Shown: piece after piece, positions 1 through 12,233 of the stretch
Layout: each line of letters begins with the position of its first letter
Position numbering within the stretch: the stretch's first letter is position 1
NCBI RefSeq assembly: GCF_037893015.1
Contig: NC_133660.1
Coordinates: 162,000,937-162,064,936 of the forward strand
Direction: 5' to 3'
From: Macrotis lagotis
Lineage: Eukaryota > Chordata > Mammalia > Peramelemorphia > Peramelidae
DNA length: 64,000 nucleotides
Notes under the pieces: generated by a model
Told to the model about the DNA's origin: nothing
The model's input: the letters and a program-made list of their open reading frames with translations, nothing else
The model's database searches: none
Position numbers and translations under genes: made by a program

Positions 1-135
1 CTTGTCCTTCATTTCTGAAGAGGACCAGGACATCATGGAAGTGATGCTATGACTTGCAAGTAATTGGATTTAAGTGAGGGGGTACTATGCAAAGTCATTA
101 GTCTCCCTCTCTCCTTCAGAGTGTAGTAGTAGGAG
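1..135 (+). repeat. Unassigned interspersed-repeat-like sequence
   Basis: The segment with CTTCATTTCTGAAGAGGACC and ATTGGATTTAAGTGAGG resembles a sequence I associate with repeated marsupial DNA, but I cannot name the family. No coding evidence is present. Confidence 0.3.
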
Positions 136-870
136 CTGCTCCATTGTGGATTCAACTGGTCAATTCCATTTGGGCAAAGCAGCATCCTCTTTCCTCCTTT
201 CCTCCCTCCCTACTTCCTTCCTTCCTTCTTTCCTTCTTCCTCTCCCTCTCTTTACATAGGGCAAGATGCCCTTACTTGTGGGTGTTCTGCTTAAAGGAAT
301 GTAACCAATATTTTTATATGTGCCTGGAAGGAATATGGTACCCTCAATAGCAAAAAAAGGGAAGTATGGAAGAGGAGAGAGAGAGAGGTTGGGAGGAGGA
401 GATAATGGCTTCCTTTTTGGACAGAGTTTGCTAGTATTTGATCCTCCAAAGTTCATACAATCCTATCCATTCAAAAAAAAATTCAGTTTTTCCATTTACA
501 AAAGTAAAAAATTGGAAAGCATTCACATGTCCAACAAGTGGACAATAGTTGATCAAATAAGATATTAGTGGAAAAAACCTACTAAATATGAAGCATCCAA
601 GAAAATATCACTATATTTGAAATGTACAAAGATCAGCAGAACCAGATTGTATTACTATTGTTTTTTTTAAAAAAAAAGTCAGAATAAGCAGAACTTCAAA
701 GGCTTCCACAATTCAAAACAAAAACTTGGGGTTTTTTTGTTACTCATGTCTATTTTGTTAAAATAAAGACTTTAGGGAAGATTAAACTTTATTTCCTATG
801 TTTGAATAACTGTTTTACTAGTAGTTATTCAGTTTATTATTATTTTTTAAATGAGCATTACATTAAATTA
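136..870. other. Non-coding, pyrimidine-rich tract and old L1-like debris
   Basis: A TTCC/CTTCC-rich low-complexity tract lies at 186-250. From about 490 to 660 on the plus strand the sequence resembles the degraded 3' end of L1 ORF2 and its UTR (ATTGGAAAGCATTCACATG, AGCAGAACCAGATTGTA). No gene is evident. Confidence 0.35.
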
Positions 871-874
871 CATC

Positions 875-1190
875 AGAATTATTGTGATGATCAAATGAGA
901 TAATATACTTAAAGTGCTTTGTAAATCTTGAATCACAGAGTGGCAAAACAGGAACCAAAAAAAGCCTAGGTAGCCTGACTTCAAGTTCATCTACTATGAC
1001 AGCCTGTCTCTGGTTCACAGGAACCTAAGATCAAATTTAGTGTTAGAAAGGGCTTTGATGTCATTTAGTCTCATTTTTGAGATAAGGAAAATAAAGCCAA
1101 AGAAAAACTGTGACTTGCTTAAGGTCACATAGCTAGTAAACAGCAAAGCTAGAATTTGAGACCAGTACCTCTAGTTCCACTGTTGAAGGG
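875..1190. repeat. MIR-type SINE remnants
   Basis: A MIR 3' part on the plus strand (GATCAAATGAGATAATATAC, about 875-935) is followed by a minus-strand MIR (AAGGTCACATAGCTAGTAAA, about 1025-1190). Both are old and diverged. Confidence 0.6.
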
Positions 1191-1196
1191 TCAATC

Positions 1197-1985
1197 TTTT
1201 TTTTTTCCTGTTGTCTTCTTTTTCCATTTCATTTTACAATTTTTCCCCCAATCTCCCTTCCCTCCCCCCACAGAAGGCAGTCTGGTAGTTTTTACATTAT
1301 TTCCATGCTATATATTGATCAAAATTCAATGTGTTGAGAGAAAAATCATATCCTTAAGGAAAAAATAAAATAAGAGATAGCAAAATTATGTAATACATAA
1401 TATAACTTCTTTTTAATTGAAAGTAATAGTCTTTGGTCTTTGTTTAAACTCCACAATTCTTTCTTTGGATACAGACGGTATTGTCCATCAGATACCCTAA
1501 AATTGTCCCTGATTATTGCACTGATGAAATGAGCAAGTCCATTAAGGCTGACCATCACCCCCATATTGCATTATGCTGTACAAAGTTCTTCTGGTTCTGC
1601 TCATCTTGCTCAGCATCAGTTCATGGAAGTCTTTTCAGGCTTCTCTGAATTCCCATCCTTCCTGGTTTCTAATAGAACAATAACATTCCATCACCTACAT
1701 ATACCACAATTTGTTTAACCATTCCCCAATTGATGGACATTCACTTGATTTCTAATTCTTTGCCACCACAAAAAGAGCTGCTATGAATATTTTTGTGCAA
1801 GTGATGTTTTTACCCTTTCTCATCATCTCTTTAGGAAACAGACCCAGTAGTGGTATTGCTGGATACCCTTTGGGGTATGCTTGTTTTTATTGCCCTTTGG
1901 GCATAATTTCAAATTGCTCTCCAGAAAGGGCTCACAGTTCACAGCTCCACCACCAATGTCCAATGGACAGTCTTATAAAATCACT
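1197..1985 (-). mobile_element. LINE-1 3' fragment
   Basis: Read on the minus strand this is the 3' end of a marsupial-type L1: end of ORF2, then 3'UTR with a G-rich tract and poly(A) (T run at 1197). Parallel sequence occurs at 5344-6884 and 18643-19410. It is 5'-truncated and non-coding. Confidence 0.8.
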
Positions 1986-2224
1986 ATCCCTTTTTTGAAT
2001 TACTATTTTGGAAATATTTTTGATAGCAGGCAAACAATTTATACAATACCAATAACATTGAAAAAAAAACTTTGACTTATGAAGTATGCTATGCAAATGG
2101 GGTTACTAAGAGTAGGACCAACTAAAAAGACTCAACAACAAAACCCACCTCTTCACATGACAGTTTCAAGGAAAAGAACAGACATTTTCAAACACAGACC
2201 AAGTGGGAATTTATGTTGCTTGAC

Positions 2225-2395
2225 TATGCATTTTAATCACAAGAGTTTTGTTTCCTTGTCTCACTAGATATAGTCTTCTCATTTGAATGTGAGCTCCTTC
2301 AGTGAGGGGACCTTTCTTTTTTATCCCTAGCTCTTAGCAGATGTCTGGCCCATAATAGGCCCTTAATAAATCCTTGCTGATTTGACGTTCTGTGG
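2225..2395 (+). repeat. L2 3' end remnant
   Basis: GTGAGCTCCTTCAGTGAGG followed by CTAGCTCTTAGCAGATGTCT and an AATAAATCC ending is the typical degraded L2 3' end. Confidence 0.55.
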
Positions 2396-2414
2396 TGGTG
2401 GTGGGGAAATACCA

Positions 2415-2790
2415 ACTCATTGAAAAAAAAAAGAAGTTTTATTATACACCCTAACAGCAAAATGGGGGCAGATGATCAACCTTGATGGACTTGATCATTC
2501 CATAGGTGCAACAATCGGGACAATTTGGGGCTCTCTGCAATGGAGAATACCATCAGTAATTTAGAAAGAAAACTGATGTCTTATTTTCTGATCTTGCTAT
2601 CTCTTATATTTTATGTTTCTTCCTTAAGGATGATTTCTCTCTCATCACATTCAGTTTGGATCAATTTATACCATGGAAACAATGTAAAGACGGTCAAATT
2701 GCCTTCTGTGGGGGGTGCAGGGAGGGAAGTGAGATCGGGGGAAAATTGTAAAACTCAAAAGAAATAAAATCTTTATAAAAGAAATAAAAA
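2415..2790 (+). mobile_element. LINE-1 3'UTR fragment
   Basis: This plus-strand L1 tail runs from the region that follows ORF2 (CACCCTAACAGC) through CCTTAAGGATGATTTCTCTC and a G-rich block to an A-rich end. A SINE abuts its tail. Confidence 0.8.
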
Positions 2791-2792
2791 AA

Positions 2793-2950
2793 GGGGTGGC
2801 TAGGTTGCACAGTGGATAGAGCACTGGCCCTGGAGTCAGGAGTACCTGAGTTCAAATCCAGCCTCAGACACTTAAATAATGACCTAGCTGTGTGGCCTTG
2901 GGCAAGCCACTTAACCCTATTTACCTTGCAAAAAAAACTCTAAAAATAAA
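2793..2950 (+). mobile_element. WSINE1-type SINE
   Basis: A full-length tRNA-derived SINE: GGGGTGGCTAGG head, B-box GAGTTCAAATCC, GTGGCCTTGGGCAAGCCACT core and A-rich tail. It abuts the end of the L1 tail at 2790. Confidence 0.9.
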
Positions 2951-3084
2951 ATCTATGTATCCACAAACAAAGAAGATGGCATTAAATGTCAGTATTTGGG
3001 AATTTCATGGAGTAATGAAAGAATGAGATTGATAAAATTATTTAAACCATGGGCACGTGTTTATTTTTTAAATTATTTTTTCAG

Positions 3085-3236
3085 GGGCAGCTAGGTGGCC
3101 CAATGGATAGAGCACCAGCCCTGGAATCTGGAGGACTAGAGTTCAAATTTGACCTCAGACACTTAATAATTACTAACCTGGGTGACCCTGGGCAAGTCAC
3201 TTAACCCCATCACCTAGCAAAACACAGGGAAAAAAA
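3085..3236 (+). mobile_element. WSINE1-type SINE
   Basis: GGGGCAGCTAGGTGGC head, then GAGTTCAAATTTG and CTTAACCCCATCACCTAGCA. It is more diverged than its neighbours, so probably older. Confidence 0.88.
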
Positions 3237-3299
3237 TGTTTTTTTCCATATTTTGGTACTATTTCAATATAATTGGTCTCCTTTGCAAGTCTATGTATT

Positions 3300-3442
3300 G
3301 GGGACAGCTAGGTGGCATAGTGGATAGAGCACTGGCCCTGGAGTCAGAAGGACCTGACTTCAAATCCGACCTCAGACACTTAATAATGACCTAGCTGTGT
3401 GGCCTAGGGCAAGCCACAAGCCATTGCCTAGCAAAAAAAAAA
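3300..3442 (+). mobile_element. WSINE1-type SINE
   Basis: GGGGACAGCTAGGTGGCATA head, GGCCTAGGGCAAGCC and an A tail. It lacks part of the CACTTAACCCC block. Confidence 0.88.
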
Positions 3443-3585
3443 TCAAAAACAAACTTCCCTCCCCCCACCCCCCCCACCCCACAGGAGGCAATTTGCCAGT
3501 CTTGACATTGTTTCCAGAGCATACATTGATCCTAATTGAATGTGATGAGAGAGAAATCATATCCTTAAGGAAGAAACATAAGCAA
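3443..3585 (-). mobile_element. LINE-1 3' tip
   Basis: This antisense L1 end has a C-rich run at 3458-3481 (the G-rich 3'UTR block on the minus strand), followed by GAGAGAGAAATCATATCC and the complement of CTTAAGGATATGATTTC. About 140 bases survive. Confidence 0.75.
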
Positions 3586-3626
3586 TTCTATGTATTTTAT
3601 CTAAAGCATTTAAAAAATCACCCACT

Positions 3627-3758
3627 TGGGGGTGCAGTGGATAGAGCACCGGCCCTGAAGTCCAAATCCGGCCTCAGACATTTAGTAATGACCCAGCTGT
3701 GCGGATTTGGGCAAGCCACTTAACCCCATTGCTTTGCAAAAACTAAAAAACCCCTAAA
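3627..3758 (+). mobile_element. WSINE1-type SINE, internally shortened
   Basis: GGGGGTGCAGTGGATAGAGC to an A-rich end. The GGAGTACCTGGGTTC block is missing. TCACCCACT at 3618-3626 and 3761-3769 is the target-site duplication. Confidence 0.85.
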
Positions 3759-4258
3759 AGTCACCCACTAAACTAAGGTCCCCGAGGGCAGGAACTGTTC
3801 TCAGTTCTGCGGTAGTACTCCGTGCTTGCTGACTCAATCTGGTGAGAGCAGTCCAGAGGCTTCCCCAGCAAGCCCGGGGCAGCAAGCACACGCTCTCTTC
3901 CTAAAGGGGAAAAAAAAAAAGGGTGGGGTTGTAATCTGTCCCATTTGCCCGCGAGCTCGCCGAGGGCAGCCGGACCCCGCCTTGGCACGGGCGCCCCCGG
4001 CACGGCGCCTGGCACACAATGGGCCACTAGCGTCAGTAAAGGCCGGCGGGCCGAGCCCCGGGGGGAGGGGCGGAGCCTCGGCCGAGCGCAGGCGGCGCCG
4101 GGGCCCGCTCCCACCTCCCCGCCGCCGCGGCCCGGGCCTGCCTACCTCGCCGTCCGCGGCCCTTCCCCGGAGCTCTGGCCGCCGCCTCGGAAGCCCAAGC
4201 AGGAAGGACAACAGTTTGAAAATGGCGCGGGAGAGCGGGCAGGGGTGGAGGCGCCGCC

Positions 4259-4272
4259 GTTGCCTGGTTACC
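4259..4272 (+). promoter_or_regulatory. Imperfect RFX X-box-like motif
   Basis: GTTGCCTGGTTACC resembles the RFX X-box (GTTRCC, 1-3 bases, RGYAAC) with one mismatch in the second half-site. X-boxes mark promoters of ciliary and centrosomal genes, which would suit CEP135, but the imperfect half-site keeps this tentative. Confidence 0.3.
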
Positions 4273-4334
4273 GGGGGGGAGGGGGAGGGGAGGCGGCGGC
4301 ACCGCGCCCGCCCGCAATGGCGCCGATGGCCCCG

Positions 4335-4387
4335 GGCCGGAAGCTGCTAGGCCGGAAGCTGCTAGGCCGGAAGCTGCTAGGCCGCAG
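4335..4387 (+). repeat. Three perfect 15-base repeats with ETS core
   Basis: GGCCGGAAGCTGCTA occurs at 4335-4349, 4350-4364 and 4365-4379 with no mismatch, followed by a partial copy GGCCGCAG. Each unit carries CCGGAAG, the core recognised by ETS factors such as GABPA and ELK1. Confidence 0.9.
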
Positions 4388-4602
4388 CGCCCTCTAGCGG
4401 GGCCGGGAAGTCCGCTCCGGCCCGGAGCATCCGGGCTCAGCCCGGGTTTTGGGGGGCCTAAATGCGGGTCCTGACTCGGGTAGTCACCCCCTGTGTGCAC
4501 CTCGGCAAGTCTCCGGCCTCTGCTCACCGCACTCTCCTTATCCGAAAGAAGGCCCGATCCCGGGGGAAATGAGGCGCCTGAGCGCCGCCCACGTGCTTGT
4601 CG

Positions 4603-4610
4603 TGACGTCA
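4603..4610. promoter_or_regulatory. Palindromic CRE (TGACGTCA)
   Basis: A full consensus cAMP-response element lies 7 bases after an E-box CACGTG (4590-4595), at the right edge of the CpG island. CREB/ATF and USF/MYC sites of this kind are common near CpG-island start sites. Function is inferred from the motif and its position only. Confidence 0.55.
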
Positions 4611-4689
4611 CCTCCAAAACGAAGCGCAACCTTTCTTCCTTATCTACAACTTTCATCTCAGTCCACTCAATTCAACAAACCAGCAACAC

Positions 4690-4793
4690 TGCTCTCTTTT
4701 TTTTTTCTTTTACAAGGCAAATGGTAAGGCCACACAAGCTAGGTCATTGTTAAGTGTCTGAGACCGGATTTGAACCCAGGTACCTAGCTGCTC
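4690..4793 (-). mobile_element. WSINE1-type SINE, partial
   Basis: T run, ACAAGGCAAATGG, CCACACAAGCTAGGTCATT, GAACCCAGGTACC. The AAGTGGCTTGCCC block and the head region are missing. Confidence 0.8.
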
Positions 4794-4808
4794 CTGGTTT
4801 TCTCTTTT

Positions 4809-4949
4809 TTGTTTTGTTTTTTTAGTTTTTACAATTCAACGGGGTTAAGTGGCTGCCCAAGGCCACACAGCTAGGTCATCATTAAGTGTCTGAGGCTGGA
4901 TTTGAACCCAGGTACTCCTGACTCCAAGGCCCTCCATCCACTGCACCAC
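4809..4949 (-). mobile_element. WSINE1-type SINE
   Basis: Antisense SINE with GGGGTTAAGTGG, CCAAGGCCACACAGCTAGG and CCACTGCACCACC. CTGGTTTTCTCTTTT (4794-4808) and CTGGTTTGCTCTTTT (4950-4964) form a 15-base target-site duplication with one mismatch. Confidence 0.88.
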
Positions 4950-5184
4950 CTGGTTTGCTCTTTTATTTAACTGTTTCTCACATTCACTTCTCCCTTCTAA
5001 GTTCCTCTGTCTTCAACTTTGTTGCCTAGGGTCTTATAATTTCATATCATTGTCATTTTAAAAAACTTTACATCCCCCTCCACTGGTTTCTTCTCCATTC
5101 TAACTCATCTTGTCCGTCACTATTAGATCACTGGCCTTTATTTTGGACTTGATATGTGAGGTAGTCAAGGTGACATGACTTGCA

Positions 5185-5331
5185 GGGGCAGCTAGGTGGT
5201 GTGGTGGACAGAGCACCAGCCCTGGAGTCAGGAGTACCTGAGTTCAAATTCAGCCTCAGAAACTTAATGATGACTTAGCTGTGTGGCCTTGGGCAAGCCA
5301 CTTAACCCCATTGCCTTGCAAAAAAGAAAAA
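5185..5331 (+). mobile_element. WSINE1-type SINE
   Basis: GGGGCAGCTAGGTGGTGTGG to TTGCCTTGCAAAAAAG. The 1.5 kb L1 that follows appears to have inserted at its A-rich tail. Confidence 0.9.
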
Positions 5332-5343
5332 ATATTCATTTTA

Positions 5344-6884
5344 TTTTTTTAGAAAGATTTTATTTTGAATTTTACACTTTCCCCCCCTAATCGTGCTTCC
5401 TTCCCTCCACCCCCCACAGAAGGCAATCAGTTAGTCTTTATTCCATGGTATGCATTGATCTAAGTTGAATGTAATGACAGAGAAATCATATCCTTAAGGA
5501 AGAAACAAAGTATGAGATATAGCAAAATTACATAAGATAACTTTTTTAAAATTAAAGGTAATAGTCTTTCAAATTTTATGATTCTTTCTCTGGATACAAA
5601 AGACATTCCCTGTCACAGATAACCCCAAAATTGTACCTGATTGTTGCATCAGTTCATGCAAATCCCTCCAGGCTTCCCTGAATTCCCAATCCTCCTGGTT
5701 TCTAATAGAACAGCATTGTTCCACGACATACAGATAAACACAGTTTGCTAAGCCATTCCCCAATTGAAGGACATTTACTTGATTTCCAATTCTTTGCCAC
5801 CACAAACAGGGCTGCTATAAATATTTTTGTACAAGTGATGTTTTTACCCTTTTTCATCACCTCTTCAGGATATAGACCCAGTAGTGGTATTGCTGGATCA
5901 AAGGGTATGCACATTTTTGTTGCCCTTTGGGCATAGTTCCAAATCTCTCTCCAGAAAGGCTGGATGAGCTCACAGCTCCACCAACAATGTATTAGTGTCA
6001 CAGTTTTCCCACATCCCTTCCATCATTGATCATTATCCTTTCTGGTCATATTGGCAAGTCTGAGAGGTGTGAGGTGGTACCTCAGAGATGTTTTAATTTA
6101 CATTTCTCTAATAAGTAGTGATTTAGAGCAATTTTTATATGACTATGGATACCTTTGATTTCCTCATCTATAAATTGCCTTTGCATATCCTTTGACCATT
6201 TGTCAATTGGAATGGCTTACCTTTTTTTAAAAAAATTTGACTCAGTTCTCTGTATATTTTAGAAATGAGTACTTTGTCAGAAATAGTTGTATACATTGTT
6301 TACCAATTTATTACATTTCTTTTGATCTTGGTTACAGTGGTTTTGTCTTACAAAAGCTTTTTAATTTAATGTAATCAAAATTGTCTAGTTTGTTTTTAAA
6401 GATGTTCTTCATTTCTTCTTTGTTCATAAACTGCTTCCCTTTCCATAGATCTGACAGATAAACTATTCCTTGATCTCCTAGTTTGCTTATAATATTGTTT
6501 TTTTTATGTTTAGATCCTGTATCCATTTTGATCTTATCTTGGTATAGAGTATGAGGTGTTGGTCTAATCCAAGTTTATTCCATACTATCTTCCTATTTTC
6601 CCAACAATTTTTATCAAAGAGAGAGTTTTTATCCCAAAAGCTAGACTCTTTGGGTTTATCAAACAGCAGATTACCATAATCAATTCCTGCTTTTTCACCT
6701 AGTCTATTCCACTGGTCCACCACTCTATTTCTTAGCCAATACCAGACAGTTTTGATGACTGATGCTTTATAATAAAATTTTAGATCTGGTAGTGCTAAGC
6801 CACCCTCTTTTTGCACGTTTTTTCATTAAATCCCTGGAAATTCTCAACTTTTTATTTCTCCATATGAATTTACTTACAATAAAT
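5344..6884 (-). mobile_element. LINE-1, 1.54 kb, 5'-truncated
   Basis: Antisense L1 with the C-terminal third of ORF2 and the 3'UTR. Peptide fragments on the minus strand ([49 protein letters not shown]) match the L1 ORF2 end. The coding part is broken into several frames. ATATTCATTTTA at 5332-5343 and 6885-6896 is a 12-base target-site duplication. Confidence 0.93.
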
Positions 6885-6899
6885 ATATTCATTTTAATA

Positions 6900-7135
6900 T
6901 ACAGCACTTTAAGGTTTGCAAATTAATTTACAAATATCTTTTTTGATCTTCACAACACCCTTGGGGAGGGAGCAGTTACCCACTTTACATAATGGGAAAC
7001 TGTGGCACAGACCAAATAGTTCATTTATCTTGAGTCATACAGCTTGTATAGGTTAGATGCTGGTTTTGAATCTTCACTCTTCCCCTACTCTTTCCTTTGT
7101 GCCACCTAACTACCTCTAGGTCCAGGGTGCCCTGA
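6900..7135 (-). repeat. MIR remnant
   Basis: CACAACACCCTTGGGGAGG and CAGACCAAATAGTTCATTTA with GGTTTTGAATCTTCACTCTT fit an old antisense MIR. Confidence 0.5.
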
Positions 7136-7188
7136 ACATAGACCTGTCTCCTGGACTGAGCTATGATCTCAGATTACATTATTAAAGT

Positions 7189-7200
7189 TATAGTTACTTT
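7189..7200. repeat. Target-site duplication of the actin retrocopy (left)
   Basis: TATAGTTACTTT is identical to 9207-9218 at the other end of the ACTG1 retrocopy and adjoins its poly(A) end, the hallmark of L1-mediated retroposition. Confidence 0.9.
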
Positions 7201-9206
<2,006 letters not shown>

Positions 9207-9218
9207 TATAGTTACTTT
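9207..9218. repeat. Target-site duplication of the actin retrocopy (right)
   Basis: TATAGTTACTTT matches 7189-7200 exactly. It marks the 5' end of the inserted cDNA, so the retrocopy includes about 84 bases of 5'UTR. Confidence 0.9.
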
Positions 9219-10030
9219 CTACATAAGGAAATGCCTACTGAATTCTTAAGAAACATTTTGGGACAATGAAGCATCTTTTTTTGTTTCCCTTGGTTGGTTG
9301 CTAACCTGAAAATGTAGCCAAATTTTTCTGGAGTATGTTTTCCTTTCAAACCCTGAAATTAGAGTAGAAAGACAGTTGATACCAATTCTTCAGACTTCCC
9401 AGGGTTGATGGAAGTGTAACAATACAAGACTGCTGCTTCTGGTGGGGATGAGGAAATGGAGTGTTCCTCCCTCTCTTAATTCCAACCATGACTACAAAAA
9501 GGTAACTAGGGATCCAGGCTCAGGCTGACCCAGCAGAGCCCTTGGTGCTGCTTCTGTCCTGTGTCCTGGAGTCCTCTCAGCCAGAATCAAGGGAAGGCCT
9601 TGTCCTCCTCCCACCATGCACAGGGAGAGAAAGTGTCCTTTTTCACATGTTCCAAAAAGAAGGAAGAGAGAACCAAAGGATAGAGTCACTCCTTTATAAT
9701 TCTACTGAGCAAGCAGCTCTTCCTGGGACGTTGGCCATCTTCTTGGATGCAGCATTAACTGCAGCAGCCCTTCCCCCTTTCCCATCTTGGCAGAGGGCCA
9801 AGGCTTTGCTATATCACCTCCAAAACTCTAAGTCCTTTGGAGTTGGACATATGTTTTCTTGTACCTGCCCAGGACTCCGTGAGGAGTGCCCTAGTGAGAA
9901 TGAGGTGTACGGTTCATTGAGGACAAATAAGAGGAAGACAGAGATGGAGTAATACATTATAGAAATGGTTGCCTAAGGAACATTTCACCTCTTGAAACCA
10001 TAGTTTCATAGATGTAAAGCTAGAAGGAGC
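9219..10030. other. Intergenic, no recognised feature
   Basis: This stretch is moderately GC-rich and apparently non-repetitive. An open frame at 9542-9952 (136 codons, plus strand) has no recognisable domain and no splice or promoter support. I see no gene here. Confidence 0.4.
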
Positions 10031-10032
10031 CT

Positions 10033-10399
10033 CATAAGCAGAACCAGAGGAACATTGTACACACTAACAGCAACATTGGGTGATGATCAATTATGATAAA
10101 CTTGTTCATTCCAGCAGTACAATAATCAAAGACAATTCTAAAAGACTTGTGATGGAAAATACCATCCCTTTCCAGAGAAGGAACTATGGAGTTTATGTAC
10201 AGTCCAAATTTAACTATCTTCAGTTTTTAAATATATGATGTTTTTTCTCATTTTGATTTAATTCTTCTTTTATGACATGATTGATATGGCTATATGTTTA
10301 GCATAGTTATATAGCCTATATTAGATTGCTTTCTGTCATGGGGAGGAGGGAGGGAGAAAAATGTGAAACTCAAAACCTTGGGGGAAAATGATTGTTGAA

Positions 10400-10400
<1 letters not shown>
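10033..10400 (+). mobile_element. LINE-1 3' end, older subfamily
   Basis: AAGCAGAACCAGAGGAACAT and CTAACAGCAACATTGGGTGA through GGGGAGGAGGGAGGGAG and TGTGAAACTCAAAACC. It runs into a TA-rich microsatellite. Confidence 0.65.
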
Positions 10401-10445
<45 letters not shown>

Positions 10446-10480
10446 CATATATATGGCATACATATATACATGTACATATA
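10401..10480. repeat. (TA)n/(TACA)n microsatellite
   Basis: A long TA dinucleotide run is interrupted by TATG and TACA units, at the 3' end of the L1 fragment. Confidence 0.85.
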
Positions 10481-10585
10481 ATTGGCAAAATAAAAATGTT
10501 TTTTAAAAAGAAATATTACAATTAATGTGATCACAGTTCATAGTTACAAAAGGAAAAAGAGATGGCAAGGACAAAGGTCTATGGA

Positions 10586-10657
10586 GCAACTAGGCAGAGT
10601 CTGGAGTAAAATGAACCCATGGCAACTAGGCAGAGTCTGGAGTGAAATGAACCCATG
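10586..10657 (+). repeat. 36-base tandem duplication
   Basis: GCAACTAGGCAGAGTCTGG... occurs at 10586-10621 and 10622-10657 with one mismatch (GTAAAATG versus GTGAAATG). Confidence 0.9.
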
Positions 10658-10659
10658 AA

Positions 10660-11955
10660 TGGAATTTCTCCTAAATAATGATTTGGAAAAACAGTTACTT
10701 CACAGTGCATGGGAAGAAAGAAGGACTTTGGACTGTATTAAAATGGATCCTTACCTGTAAGTAAAGCATCTCTTTTAATCCTTTGTAACCTATGGTATAC
10801 TTTTCTTATTCCCAAGAGAAATACACAGAACCAGAAAGAGGGACAAAGATGTTGGCAGAGTCTGACAAGTTTATGGATATGACTGTCAGGAAGGGAGTGG
10901 AGCAAAAAGTGATAGAGTGGGAGATGTAGAATATAAAATAGGGACATACCAGATGGGAGAAACAAGTAAATTAGGGAAATGCAAACAGATGTAGAGAAAT
11001 AAACTTTTCTGAGAAGAGCTGGAGAAAAAACAAAGGGAAGGAAGAGGCAGATAAAGAATGTCTCTCATACACAAATACAGAGAGAGATATAAAACACTCA
11101 GGTTTAGATCACTTTTTGAGGAATCACTGGATCTTTGTGTTCTCTCTAAAATGATTAGAAGATTAGGGGAAAGAGTAGATTAAATTAATCTGTAAGGTTC
11201 CTGTTGACTCTAACATGCTATCATTCTATTACTCTTTCTGAGTCTCCTCATTTGGATTATCCTCTTACCCAGTGATGTGCTGGAACCAGCTTGAACTAAC
11301 TCCTGAAATCAGATTGTTAAAAATTCCAGAGAACATTTCAATCTCCAAAATTGTCACTCTCTACATTAGGACTTGACCTATTGTTCTGTTGATTTCCTAG
11401 ACTTAAGAAAGTGACAGAGAAAATGATAATGCACATTGAACTTAAAGAAGGTGTCAGATGTTGCATATAGTTGGAAAAACAAATATTTTTTAAAAAGGTT
11501 TCTGAACTTTTTTCCTTTTTCAGTGAGCTAGTCATTAAAAACATTTAGCAGTCCACTCCTGCCCCCACCCTGTATTTCTGGGTATGCTGTAAAACTCTGT
11601 TCTTGGCTTTCTCTTTGCTCTGCCACATTCTCTCCTGGGGTCCATGAAGTTATTTTAAAAAATATTTTTCTAACTCTTACTATACACTTGATGTCCTTGA
11701 CAACTTTTATTTTATGCATCTAAAACTATTATTCTGAGAAAAGTTCTATAGGCTTTATAAGACTGCGAAAGAGAGCCTTGATACAAAAGATTAAGACCCC
11801 TTAATCTAGTCAAAGTCCTTTGATTTAATCAATAAGGAAACTAAGGCCCTGAGAATTTCACACATTGCTAGTAAATAGCAGTACTTGGAGTTAAACAGAG
11901 GTCTCTTAACTATTAGTCATTTGTTGTTATATCTACCTCAATGTCTCTCTGAAAG
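10660..11955. other. Intergenic, mostly unassigned
   Basis: AT-rich DNA without convincing open frames. An old antisense MIR remnant is likely at about 11800-11930 (AAGGAAACTAAGGCCCTGAG). Nothing else is recognised. Confidence 0.35.
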
Positions 11956-11959
11956 CTCA

Positions 11960-12233
11960 AACCTGCTTCCTAAAGCACAGATTTGACCATATCATTATCC
12001 TCTATTCAGTAAACTTCAATGACACCCTATTATCTCCAGGATCAAATATCAAATCCTCTCTTTCAAAACCTCAACTAAAATCCAAGGCCTCCTCTGTCTT
12101 CACCTATTCCAGAGCCTTTTTTCCAAGGCCATCCTTTTGAGACTTCTCTATTAGGATGAACAATTTAAGAGCAGAGATTTTTGTTTTTTTTTTTAATCTT
12201 TTCTTTGAATTCCCAGCTCCTAGCTCAGTGAGT

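Larger units (their letters stand above)
3940..4620. promoter_or_regulatory. CpG island, housekeeping-type promoter (possibly CEP135)
   Basis: This is the only strongly GC- and CpG-rich stretch in an otherwise AT-rich window. It has no TATA box but several promoter motifs: AAAATGGCG (YY1-like, 4219-4227), CCGGAAG ETS cores (4335-4379), CACGTG (4590-4595) and TGACGTCA (4603-4610). In human, CEP135 lies downstream of EXOC1 on the same strand. Here that direction runs left, so the island is a reasonable candidate for the CEP135 promoter, with its first exon transcribed on the minus strand. GCG|GTGAGC on the minus strand near 4527 could be a splice donor. I could not identify a CEP135 coding exon in the first 4 kb, so the gene assignment is inference. 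Confidence 0.7.

Noticed and set aside
2793-2880. tRNA-like A and B boxes (GGTTCAAATCC type) in many places
   Set aside because: They are the tRNA-derived heads of SINEs with the family's body and A tail, not tRNA genes.
3826-4656. Several long open frames on both strands in the CpG island (up to 207 codons)
   Set aside because: They are Pro/Arg/Ala/Gly-rich, overlap on both strands and lack domains. GC-rich DNA has few stop codons, so they are composition artefacts.
5702-6816. Open frames with reverse-transcriptase-like peptides
   Set aside because: They are pieces of a 5'-truncated, broken L1 ORF2, not a host gene.
9542-9952. 136-codon open frame on the plus strand
   Set aside because: No recognisable domain, splice sites or promoter, and the opposite strand is also partly open. 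Coding status is unsupported.
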